Shown: positions 18,521-28,600 of the stretch, one piece after another
Layout: the number at the start of each line of letters is the position of its first letter
Numbering within the stretch: position 1 is the first letter of the stretch
Translations under genes and position numbers: made by a program
From: Parafrigoribacterium mesophilum
GTDB lineage: Bacteria > Actinomycetota > Actinomycetes > Actinomycetales > Microbacteriaceae
Assembly (NCBI RefSeq): GCF_039652555.1
Contig: NZ_JBDJAF010000001.1
Span: 496,001 to 560,000 of the forward strand
Direction: 5' to 3'
DNA: 64,000 nt
Notes under the pieces: generated by a model
The model's input: the letters and a program-made list of their open reading frames with translations, nothing else
What the model was told of the DNA's origin: nothing
Databases searched by the model: none

Positions 18521-18979
18521 TTAGTTGACTTCTGCTGGAAGACTCTGGTGGGTGCTGACCGCAAGACGGTTCCACACGTTGATGGCCGCAATGGCCATCA
18601 GCAATTGCACGACTTCCTTCTCCTCGAAGGCGGCGGTGACGCGCCCCCAGACGAGGTCAGACACCCCGCCGTTGCCGATGAGCGTGACTTCCTCCGTGAG
18701 GGCGATGGCGGCGCGTTCCCGCTCGGAGTAGAGCTCCGGCGCCTCTTCCCAACCGGCGAGCACGTCAATTCGTCGGTTGTCGACACCGGCGGCGCGTGCC
18801 TCACGTCCGTGCATGTCCAAGCAGAACGCGCATCCGTTGATCTGCGAGGCGCGGATCTTCACGAGCGCCAGCAGCGCTTCGCCGAGGGTTCCGGCATGGA
18901 TGTATTTCTCCATGGCATACATCGGCTTGTAAGCCTCGGGGTCGATTTCGTGGACGGAAATGCGTTGTTCGATTGACAC
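18521..18979 (-). CDS. Carboxymuconolactone decarboxylase/AhpD-like alkylhydroperoxidase family protein
   Basis: 152-residue helical protein with the AhpD-type redox centre CAFC (Cys50, Cys53) followed by the proton-relay His57 (CAFCLDMHGREAR). Expected to detoxify peroxides using a thiol/disulfide cycle. I chose the GTG at 18979 (VSIEQRISVHEIDPEAYKPM), which gives the usual length and has an AGAAAGAA site upstream; the frame is open further but overlaps the DUF1684 gene. No ahpC or sigma factor is adjacent. Confidence 0.85.
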   Translation of the reverse strand: MSIEQRISVHEIDPEAYKPMYAMEKYIHAGTLGEALLALVKIRASQINGCAFCLDMHGREARAAGVDNRRIDVLAGWEEAPELYSERERAAIALTEEVTLIGNGGVSDLVWGRVTAAFEEKEVVQLLMAIAAINVWNRLAVSTHQSLPAEVN

Positions 18980-19061
18980 TGTCGTGGTTCTTTCTGTTCG
19001 GAGTGTACGGGAAGCGGTGTAATTCGATGCTACGTCGGCTCCCCAGCTGCCGCACTGCGGC

Positions 19062-19715
19062 CTAGTAGCCTGCCCCGAACGACAATTCGCCCACCGGCAC
19101 TGCCGTGGTGAGCCGGTTGCCGGCTTGCGGCAGCGGACACGCCCACGCGGGGTCGTAGGCGCAGGACGGGTTGTAGGCGAAATTGAAGTCGAGGACGAGG
19201 CTGATCGCCGCGAAATCACCGGCTGCTGCACCCGGCCCGAGGTAGGCACCTTTGATGGTGTCGAGCAGGTAGCGTCCGCCGCCATACGTTCCGCCCGGTC
19301 GTCCGGCCAGCCCATCGCGCACCGGAAGGAAGATGCCGCCGGCGTAACCGGCCAGGCGCCACACGTCGAGCGAGCCGATGCCGCGAAGGCGCACCGTGCC
19401 GAGGAGGTCGAACGGCACCACACCGTCGGTGCCGGTCTCCACCTCGAGCCGCTGCGGTTGTTGTGCCGGCTCCACCACCGCGTCGAACCGCCAGGCCGGA
19501 TCGTAATCCGCCACCGTCAGGCCGGTGAAGGTGGCACGGTGCTCCGGCAGCAACGGTGACGACGGATGCGTGGCGAATAGCTCATCGCGCCCGTCCCGCC
19601 AGAGGGAGTGGGCGGCGGCCGGGTCATCGGCGCTGAGTTCGCGCACCTGCGCGTAGAGCTCGAACACCCGAAGCCGCCAGTCGACGATGTTCGCCGCGTC
19701 CCACGAATTTTCCAT
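19062..19715 (-). CDS. DUF1684 domain-containing protein
   Basis: 217 residues without membrane segments. It carries hallmark DUF1684 segments: DPAWRFDAVVEP, an internal GGGRYLLDTIKGAYLG, and the C-terminal DFNFAYNPSCAYDPAWACPLPQAGNRL, whose Cys pair and Asn-Arg are conserved in the family. The biochemical function of the family is not established. I start at the ATG (MENSWDAANIVDWR) at 19715; an in-frame GTG at 19766 would add 17 residues and has no better ribosome binding site. Confidence 0.8.
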   Translation of the reverse strand: MENSWDAANIVDWRLRVFELYAQVRELSADDPAAAHSLWRDGRDELFATHPSSPLLPEHRATFTGLTVADYDPAWRFDAVVEPAQQPQRLEVETGTDGVVPFDLLGTVRLRGIGSLDVWRLAGYAGGIFLPVRDGLAGRPGGTYGGGRYLLDTIKGAYLGPGAAAGDFAAISLVLDFNFAYNPSCAYDPAWACPLPQAGNRLTTAVPVGELSFGAGY

Positions 19716-19867
19716 ATGACCAGGTTCCCACTCGATCAGCCTTAACGACCTCGCATCGACTGTCACACCTGCGACAAAAATCCAGCAATGGTCGCTAGCG
19801 TGAGAGGGTGCGCACGCTACGACTGTTCCGCGCGCTGATTCATGTGCCCCACGAGAGGTGACCCGGC

Positions 19868-21172
19868 GTGAGTTCCCACAGGTCTACCCGATCACCGCGC
19901 CGCGCGCCCGCCGAACCGGTCAGGCATGGTCAGCTGAAAAGCAAACGGCCGTGGGCAACCGTGGCGAAGATCATTGTCGCGATCGTCGCCGTTGCCGGCG
20001 TGGGCGGCGCGTCGGTGGTTGCCATTGCCGCCTGGGACATCGCCAGATCTGGAAAGCCGGGAATTCACCTCGAGCACGTCCCGGGGGCGGCCGGGGCCAC
20101 CGGAGACCAGGTCACGGCCATCGACGGGGAGGTCAATCTATTGCTCGCCGGGACCGACACCCGCACCGGGCAAGGTGGAGCCTTCGAGACCAAGGACGAA
20201 CTAGCTGGTAGTTCCGGCGTCGGAAAGAACGACGTAACCATGCTGCTGCACATCTCCGCGGACCACAGCGATGCGACGGTGGTGTCGTTCCCGCGGGACA
20301 TGGTGATCCCGATCCCCAGCTGCACGGCACCCGACGGGAAGACGGTGCCGGCTACGAGGGCGGCGATGATGAACACCACTCTCGAACGCGGTGATCTCTC
20401 CTGCACCGTCCGCACCGTCGAGACTCTCACCGGTATGCACATCCCGTTCGCCGCGAAAATCACCCTGGAGGGGGTGACCGCGATGTCGAACGCCATCGGC
20501 GGGGTGACCGTGTGTCTGGCCACCCCGGTGGTGGAGCGGTACACCATTCCCCCGCTGAACCTTGCTGCCGGACCTCAGACACTCGAGGGTGCCGAAGCAC
20601 TATCGTTCCTGCGCAGCAGACACGGAGTCGGAGACGGCAGCGATCTGGGCCGCATCAGCAACCAGCAGGTGTTCCTCTCCGCGCTGGTGCGCAAGGTGAA
20701 GTCGGCCGGAGTGCTCGGCAATCCGCTGGCGCTATATCCGCTGGCCAAGGCCGCGGTGTCGAACATGCAGTTCTCCGACACCCTCACCGATCCGACCACG
20801 CTGGTGAAGATCGGGCTCGCCTTGAAGTCGATCGATCTGAACCACCTGGTCTTCGTGCAGTACCCGACAGTGCCCAATCCCCGGGATCCGAATCGGGTGA
20901 TCCCCGACCCCCTCAATGCGGATGCGGTCAACCTGGCCCTGCGCACCGACCAACCCGTGCAATTGACGGGGAAACTGGGCGAAGCCGCGGTGCTGGACCC
21001 GAACGCCCCGAGCGCCTCCCCCACTCCGTCGAATGTTCCCTCCGCGTCACCATCCGGTGGGATATCTGCCAGCCCGAGCCCTTCGACCCCGGCGGCGGTG
21101 ACCCTCGGGCCGACGGTGACCGGGCAGACCGCGGCCGACGAGACCTGCACGAAGGGGTTCAAGCGACGCTGA
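19868..21172 (+). CDS. LytR-CpsA-Psr (LCP) family cell-wall glycopolymer ligase
   Basis: 434 residues: a short basic cytosolic head, one transmembrane helix (about residues 29-55) and the extracytoplasmic LCP domain. That domain has the substrate-binding Arg motif VSFPRDMVIPIP, the FLRSRHG.DLGRISNQQVFL signature with catalytic-site Arg and Asp residues, and a C-terminal Pro/Ser linker (PSASPTPSNVPSASPSGG). LCP proteins transfer polyprenol-linked glycopolymers to peptidoglycan. The GTG start has GAGAGGTGA about 7 bases upstream. Convergent with the carboxypeptidase gene. Confidence 0.88.
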   Translation: MSSHRSTRSPRRAPAEPVRHGQLKSKRPWATVAKIIVAIVAVAGVGGASVVAIAAWDIARSGKPGIHLEHVPGAAGATGDQVTAIDGEVNLLLAGTDTRTGQGGAFETKDELAGSSGVGKNDVTMLLHISADHSDATVVSFPRDMVIPIPSCTAPDGKTVPATRAAMMNTTLERGDLSCTVRTVETLTGMHIPFAAKITLEGVTAMSNAIGGVTVCLATPVVERYTIPPLNLAAGPQTLEGAEALSFLRSRHGVGDGSDLGRISNQQVFLSALVRKVKSAGVLGNPLALYPLAKAAVSNMQFSDTLTDPTTLVKIGLALKSIDLNHLVFVQYPTVPNPRDPNRVIPDPLNADAVNLALRTDQPVQLTGKLGEAAVLDPNAPSASPTPSNVPSASPSGGISASPSPSTPAAVTLGPTVTGQTAADETCTKGFKRR

Positions 21173-21184
21173 TTCCCGGTGCAG

Positions 21185-22552
21185 TTACTTCGTCAGCAGT
21201 TCCGCCGGATGGGTCAGCCGCCACCAGGCATCCGGGCCGTTGAGCGCGCCGTCGAGCACGAGCGGTACCGTGACCGTGCGCCTTCCGGCGACGAACGTCG
21301 CCGTGCCCACCCCGGACCCGCGCCTGGCAGTGGTGACTCGCTTGGTCGTGAGCGTGTCGGTGATCGGCAGATCAGACCAGGTGAGGACGGATGCGCCGTC
21401 CGCGGCGACGACAGCGGCGGTGTCGCCCCACGCCGTGGTGTAGGTGCCCAGCTTCTGGTGTTGCGTGAGCAGCGGCACTCTATGGAAGCCGGCCTTGATG
21501 CTGCGTAGAAGCGCGCGTGCCGCGTCGTTGACGGCGTTGTGGTCCGTGCCGCCGAGAATCACGCCGAGCACGGTGATCGGCTTGGCCAGTCCCACCTCGA
21601 CGGTGGCGGAGAACAGCAGACAGGCGCCAGCGGCATCCAGCGTTCCGGTCTTGATGCCGGTGACACCATCGACGCCGAGGAGCCGGTTGGTATTCGGCAA
21701 CGCGTCGAAGCCGGGCACGTCGAGGTTTTTCGACGCCACAATCGCGGCGATCAATGGGGTGGCGAGCGCCATCTTTCCCAGAGTGAGCAGGTTCGCCGGC
21801 GTGCTCACATTCCGGGAGTCGATCCCGGTCGGTTCGACGACCGTGGTGCCGGTGAGATCGTGCACGCTCAACCACGATTTCACAGCTCGACGGAACCCGG
21901 CCTGAGAGCCGAACGCCCAGTCCGTCACCGCCTCCGCGTAGTTGGAGGCCGAGACCACGAGCATGAGCTTCAGAGCATCCCGTTCCGACAAGGTGCTGCC
22001 GGCTTTCATCGGTTGCTCGGTGGCCTGCAGCACGTAGTACTTGTCGTAAAGGTCAGCGTCGGTTTTGCTGAAGGTGATGCTGGGACCGTTCTCAGTGGCG
22101 CCGAGCGGTTTGGCGTCGAGCACGACCAGGGCCGTGATCAGCTTGCTGATGCTCGCGATCGGGCGCGGCCCCGGGCCGCCGCTAGCGGCGAGGATGCCGT
22201 TGGTTCCGGCGGTGCTGGTGAACTCTTTTGCGCCGGAGATACTGATGGCGCTGGCACCGACCTGCGGGAGCGACAGCACGGCGGCGACCGGCTGTGCCAC
22301 CTCCGGCAGTTCTACACTCGCTGTTGCAGCATCCACCGGCGCCATCAGTGTCGTCGGCACATAGGCGCCGATCCCGGCAACGATCACGAAGGCGACAGCG
22401 CCGCCAATAATCCGCCGCCGACGCCGGCGGCGCCGAGCGGCGCCGAGCACCTCTGGATCGAGCCGGTGTGCCTGCCACCGCTCCGCATCCGCACTGGCGC
22501 GCTCCAGGAGCGCGGCGAGGTCGTCTGCGCCCGCGGGGAACTCGTCCCTCAC
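21185..22552 (-). CDS. D-alanyl-D-alanine carboxypeptidase-like protein (peptidase S11 type)
   Basis: About 455 residues: a basic cytosolic head (RRRRRRRR), one transmembrane anchor (about residues 49-66) and a penicillin-binding-type domain. The catalytic SISK (Ser135, Lys138) and the KTG box (GIKTGTLDAAG) are intact. The second box reads S-A-S-N-Y instead of the usual S-x-N, with Ser where Asn is expected. Likely role is trimming peptidoglycan stem peptides. The start is a GTG at 22552 or a TTG at 22555; no good ribosome binding site separates them. It sits 95 bases downstream of the giant secreted-protein gene and is convergent with the LCP gene. Confidence 0.85.
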   Translation of the reverse strand: MRDEFPAGADDLAALLERASADAERWQAHRLDPEVLGAARRRRRRRRIIGGAVAFVIVAGIGAYVPTTLMAPVDAATASVELPEVAQPVAAVLSLPQVGASAISISGAKEFTSTAGTNGILAASGGPGPRPIASISKLITALVVLDAKPLGATENGPSITFSKTDADLYDKYYVLQATEQPMKAGSTLSERDALKLMLVVSASNYAEAVTDWAFGSQAGFRRAVKSWLSVHDLTGTTVVEPTGIDSRNVSTPANLLTLGKMALATPLIAAIVASKNLDVPGFDALPNTNRLLGVDGVTGIKTGTLDAAGACLLFSATVEVGLAKPITVLGVILGGTDHNAVNDAARALLRSIKAGFHRVPLLTQHQKLGTYTTAWGDTAAVVAADGASVLTWSDLPITDTLTTKRVTTARRGSGVGTATFVAGRRTVTVPLVLDGALNGPDAWWRLTHPAELLTK

Positions 22553-22647
22553 CAACAGCGGCCGAGTTGAGAGAGTGTCGCGAAAGTACCCACGCTTGAT
22601 GCTACGTCGCGGGAGCCACCGCCAATGGAACAGTAGACGGCATGGCT

Positions 22648-25600
22648 CTACGGAGTTGCGACGACGTTCGGAGTCAGGTCGGCCTCGTAGTTGTTCCAGC
22701 CGTCGAGCGTCTTCATCAGGCTCGAGATCTGGGCCGCATCGCCGGAGTTGAGGGCTTGGTTCACGGCGGCGATCAACCAGGTGGAACTCTGCGGGTAGGA
22801 AATGTATTGGCTGGTCGTCGCGAGCAGGCCCGCGACGGCGGCCCGGAACAGGGCGATCACCCCGCCACCACCCGCGCTCAACGCGTCGAGCAGCGTCTGG
22901 TCGGCCATCGCCGCTGGCACTCCGGTAAACACCGAGCTGAGCAGTTGGTCCGGCGAGTAGATCGGCGTGCCGTCGGACTGCGCCGGCCAGAGCGTGGTGT
23001 GGTTCTTCCAGTAGCCCGGGGTCAGGCCCTCACCGCGGGCGTTACCGTAGTAGCCGGCGATGTCGCTGCCGGTCGCGACCTGGCCGGTGACCGGCTCGAG
23101 GGCACTAGCTGTGGCGGTGTTGCGGTACCCACCCAGGCGCACGGTGGTGGTCGCCCGGAACAACCAGGTCTCCCCCACGTCCAAACGGGCGTTGTGGTTG
23201 GCATCTCCGGAGTTGTATGCAGCGCCCTGCCAGGTGCTGAACACCGGCTCGGGGGTGAAGTCATCCGCGGTATCGGGCGTGCCGTTGTCATCCCGCAAGC
23301 TCGGGGAATCCAGCGACGCGTTGCCGCTGTTGGTCACCAGGTACGTCCAAACCGCGGTCGTTCCCGCCAGCAACTCTTTGACTGAGGCGCCGTTCGCATC
23401 CTCGATGGTGGACGGATGCCACGGGTCGAGGGCGTTGACGGCCTTGACCACGGTGATGTCCGCCAGCACTCCAAACGAGTAGTTGATGTCGTCGTCCCAC
23501 ACCGTCACGGTGCCGGTGCTGACCGTCAGGTCACCACTGACCCTGACCACATTGTTGTAGTCGCCGACCGGCACCAGGTGCGGCGCATCGAACCACCAGA
23601 CCTCACCGGGGTCGAGTACACCGTCGCTGTCGATATCTCCGGAGCGGTAGGTCGGCACGATGTCATCGGTGAGATCGTCCGGCGTTCCGTTGTCGTCGGT
23701 GATGACGATGCCGGCCAGCGGCGCCGAGGTGGTCGACGCAACCTGGTAGGTGAACGTCGCCGTGGTTCCGGCGGCAAGCCGGACGGCAGCATCCGCAGTC
23801 TCGGCCGCCACACCGTTGACATACTTGTGGACGACGATGCCCGCAGCCGTGCCGGTCAGGTTGGCGACGTCGGAAGCGCTCACCTGAGGCACCGGCTGCC
23901 CCGGCACGCTGGCGATGACCGTGGCTGTGTTGCGATACGGGCCTGCGGTGACGATGCCGGCGGCGATGAAGCACCAAGTCTCCCCCGGGTCGAGGAAGCC
24001 GTTGTCGTTGACATCCACAGTTCCGGAGCACTGCTCATCGACCGAGAAGCCCCCATAGATTTCACCGGTGCCCGCGTCGTCCGTCAGGCCGATGAGGTGC
24101 AGGGGCACGGTGCCGGTGTTGGTCACGAGGTACGTCCAGGTGGCGGCGGTCCCGACGAGCAGAACCGGCCCGGAGGTGTTCGCGTCCTCGCGCACTGTGG
24201 GGTTCCACGGGTCGAGCGCGTTCACCGCCTTGCGGATCGTGATCGAACTGGTGGCAGCGTAGTGGTTGCTGAGGTCGGAGGCCTCTGCCTGCGCCCCGGT
24301 GCGCGGCTCGGTGACGGCGATACCGACGGTGTTGGAGTACTGTCCGCCCACCGTGTTGTAGCTGACGACTCCGGCCGAGCTGTAGAGCCAGATCTCACCG
24401 GGGTCAACCAGGCTGTTGCCGTTGGCGTCGCCCGACAGGTACTTCGGGTGGAAGTCGTCGGCGGTATCGGTCGTTCCCGCATCGTCAGTGACCGTCGTGA
24501 CCCGCACAGCGACGGCACCAGGGTTGGTGACCAGGTAGGTCCAGGTAACCGGAGTTCCGATCGCCAGGATGAGCTGGTGCGCGGTGTCGTTGCCGTCCTC
24601 AAGCACGGTCGGATGGAGCGGGTCCGCGGCGTTGGTGGCCTTCGCAACGTTGATCACTGGGACAACACCGAGATACCAGGCGGAGTCGCTCGAAGCGTAG
24701 GTGACCCCGCCGACCACCGTGAGGACCGTGCCGACGTTGCCATGGAGTCCCGCGGCCGCCGTTCCGGGGATGATTCCGGACGAGGTGTACAGCCAGATCT
24801 CGCTGCCGTCGAGGCTTTCGTTGTAGTTGCTGTCGCCGATGTTGTAGGAGACCTTGTGGTAAACCGTCATCACGGCGTCCGGCTGGAAGTCGTCACCTCG
24901 GTCGGACGTGCCGTTGTCGTCGGTCACCGCGATCGCGCTACCGAGGATCGACAACCCGTTGGGGCTGCTGACCAGGTAGGTGAAGACTGCTGGGCCACCT
25001 ACGGTTACGTAATACGGGTTGGCGGGATCGTTCGCATCCTCGGCCGTCGTCGGATGCAACGGGTCGGCAGCATCCACGGCCTTGCGGATCAGGACGCCTC
25101 CGGCAGGCACGCCCGTGTAATAGGTCGGATCGGTCGCCGAGACTGCCGGGCCCGAAACCGGAGAAGCCATGACCGAGGAGCCGTCCAGGTAAAGTCCGGT
25201 GACCGCGGCGAGGCCTGGAGTTACCGCTGCCAGCGAGCTGAACAGCCAAGTTTCGCCGATGTCAAGCACCCCGTCGCCATTCGCGTCGCCGACGTTGCTG
25301 CCGTCGGCTCGCAACACGGGCCGAGGGAGGAAATCGTCCGCCGGCGTCGCGGTGCCGTGATCATCGGTGACGACCACGGTGGTCAGCGGCACAGCGCCGT
25401 CGTTGGTGACCAGGTAGGTGAAGGTCACGGCCGATCCGGCGGACAGGTACGGCCCGGTGGGGTCGTCGGCGTCCTCTGTCGGTGTGGGATGCAGCGGATC
25501 GGCAGCGTTGACCGCGGTCTGTAGCGTGACTCGGGCACCCAGACCGGTGTACTGCGCGGTGTCGACGGCGGTGAGGACCTGCCCGCTCGCGGTGGTGACG

Positions 25601-28600
25601 CTGACCGTTGCCGTGTTGGTGTGCGGGCCACCCAGCTGTGCGGTGGTGGCCCACTGGAACGCCCAGGTCTCGCCGGGGTCGACGACGCCGTTGCGGTTGA
25701 GGTCGCCGATGTTGTGCAACCGGTCGGCGCCGAGCAGCGCGGACATCGCCGAGAACGGCACATCGTCGTCGGTGGCGGTCGTCGCGTTGTCGTCGACCAG
25801 GTCGGTGATCGTCATCGGGCTGCCGCTGGAGTTGGACACCAGATAGCTGAACACGACGCTGGAGCCGGTCGGAACGCTCGGCCCGGTGACGTTCGCATCT
25901 TCCGCGATCGTCGGATGCTGCGGGTCGGCCGCGTTGACCGCCTTGACCAGGGCCAGCCCCGAGTCGCCGAAGTACCACGCCGGGTTGGTCGCTTCGGAAA
26001 CGTTGCCGGCGCGGTCGGTGGCGGTGACGGTGCCGATGTTGCGCTGCCAACCCGGCACGGCTGCCGTAGGCGCGGCCGCTACACCGGCCGAGGTGTACAG
26101 CCAGGTTTCGCCGCGCTCCAGCAGCTGGTCGAAGTTGGTGTCGCCGAGGTTGTACTGGGCACCCCGGAAGGCGACGAGCACCGGCAGCGGGAACCAGTCA
26201 TCCGCGGTGTCGGTCGTGCCGTTGTCGTCGACGACGGCCACCACGGTCAGCGGCGAGGTGGAGTTGGTGATGACCCGGTAGGTCCACACGAGGGAGCTTC
26301 CGATGCCGAGGTGGGGGGCAGTGGCCTGGCTGTCCGCCTGCTGGGCGAGCGTCGGCCGTAGCGCCAGACCGGAGTTGAGGTCCTTGAAGATCTGCACAGT
26401 GGGAAGAGTGCCGGTGTAGTTGGTGGGATCGCTGTCAGTGAGCTGCAGTCGGCCGGCCCGGTCATAGCCGATCACGGTGACCACGTGCTGGTGACCGCCG
26501 GACAGCACGACCTGCGGAGCGCCCCGGACGCCCACGGCGGTGAACAGCCACACTTCGCCAGGGCCGACGAGCAAATCGCCGTTCGTGTCCCCGGAGACGT
26601 AAGTCGGGTGGAAGTCATCCGATGTGTCCGCGGCAGTGGCGTTGTCATCGGTGATGGACAACAGCTGGAGCGGCACGGTTCCCGGATCGGTGACCAGGTA
26701 GGTCAGCACCAGTGGGGTGCCGACCGGCAGGATGGGCCCTGTCGCGACCTGGGCATCTTCGATGTCGGTGGGCTCCAGTGGGGCGACGGCGTTGACCGCA
26801 CCCGTGACGGCGATGGTGGGATCGACGTTGCAGTGACAGCCCAGGTCGACCAGGCCGCGGTAGTCGATCTGCACGCCGGGGACGTTCCCCGGTTGTGGGT
26901 CGCGCGGTCCGCCGTGCTGGTCGTTCCAGTAGGAGTCACCCGGGGTGCTGAGCGCGGTCTCATCCAATGGTGCGTTCGGAGTGAACGTGGTGTCCTGGCC
27001 GCCCGCCATCGACAGCGCGGTGATGAACGCCTGGATGTGCGGGTTGGGGCTGCGGTTCACAACCGGTCCGCCGAACGGGCTGAACGGCACGATGAAGCTG
27101 TTGTACTCGCCGGTCCAGTCGAACATGCGCGCCTGGCCGGTGTCGGCGATCAGCACGTCGCGGCCCGCTCCGCCGTAGGCGAAGGTGGGTGCGGCCCAGG
27201 TGGCGTCCTCGGGCACCCGGTTCCGCTCGCCATCGGTCTCCAGGTTCTGGGAGGACTGCAGCAGATCGTCGCCGAAACCGCCGAACAACCAGTTCGTGTC
27301 GGTGCCGCCGACCAGCCAGTCGTTGCCGTTGTCGCCGTAGACGATGTCGCATCCGTCGCCGCTCTTGACCAGGTTGCCCAGCGTATCGGTGATCGGGGTG
27401 CCGGACGCATCGAGCACGTACGGGGTGAAGTTCAGGAAGAAGTCGACCTTCTCCCCTGTCGCGCAGCTGCCGTCGATTCCGATGTCCTTGATCCCGCTCG
27501 TGCAGTCGTAGATCTTGGCCCACGGGTCGTCAGCGTTGTAGTCCGCGAACTTCGTGCTCGACGGGTTGTACAGCAGCGGGTCGGTCGGGTCGATGCCCCA
27601 GGTGCCGAGGATCGCCGACTGGGCGATGTCCCTGTAGTAGAACGGCAGCGCGGCAGCGCCGGAGATGGCGTCATCGCCGCCCTCGCCGTGGATCCAGTCG
27701 TTGCCGAGCCCGCCGTACACGATGTCGGCGTAGCCGCCCACCGCCGGGTCGACGCTGTTGTAACCGAGCAACCGCGCCTGGTTGAACAGGTCGCCGGCCT
27801 GGAAGGTGGTTGCTTGCGTGTACGGGCCGGGCAAGGCTTCCAGAACGTCGGTGGCGTTGGCTGTCTCGACATCCCAGAGCGGCTCGGTCAGTCCGTTGCG
27901 GCTGGTCGTGAAGTAGCCGTCGTCGCTCAGGACCCGGTCGTCGCCGGTGCCGCCGTAGACCCGGTCGTTTCCGGTTCCGCCGATGATCGTGTCATCCTGG
28001 CCGTCGCCGGCCAGCACGTCGCCGCCGAGCTGTCCGAGGATCACGTCGTCGCCGGCCTCGCCGTGCACGAGATCGGCACCGCCGATGTCGGAGGAGGCCG
28101 CGGTCCCGATCGTGTAGTCGAGGTAGCTGTAGGCACGCGGGATGACCGTCTCGATGGTGCTGTACCGGTCGTAGTTGAAGGTCAGGAATGACAACACGGC
28201 TTTGGCTTGTCGGTTGGCGTCGAGCGTGGTGCTGCCGTCGGCACCCACGAGGCGGTAGATGTTGCCATTATCGGCCACGATCACGTCGGCGTCGTGCGCG
28301 TGGCCCTGGGCGGAGAGGTCACCGAAGTCGTTCAGCCCGACCCGTGTTCCGGCACCGCCGTAGATGGTGTCGTCGCCGTCCGGGCGCTGATCGACGATCA
28401 CCAGAGAGAACATGCTGGAGCTGCCGCCGACCAGGTCGTCCTGACCCAGTCCGCCGTAGAGCACGTCACCGCCGCCGTTGCCCTCGAGGTAGTCGTCGCC
28501 GTCAGTGCCCGGGCCCGCGTAATCCTCCACCGACCGGCGCTGGTCGGTGACCGTGTCGCGGGTCTGCACATCGACCGTGACGAAGCCCTCATCATCGATG

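Noticed and set aside
22648..22760. Sortase (LPXTG) anchor on the giant protein
   Set aside because: The C-terminus reads NNYEADLTPNVVATP. It has no LPXTG-like motif, hydrophobic span or basic end.
23416..28191. Long plus-strand open frames (702 and 568 codons) inside the giant gene
   Set aside because: They are antisense to continuous, domain-rich coding sequence. Their translations are Arg/Val/Asp/Gly-rich with no recognisable domain, as expected for shadow frames in high-GC DNA.
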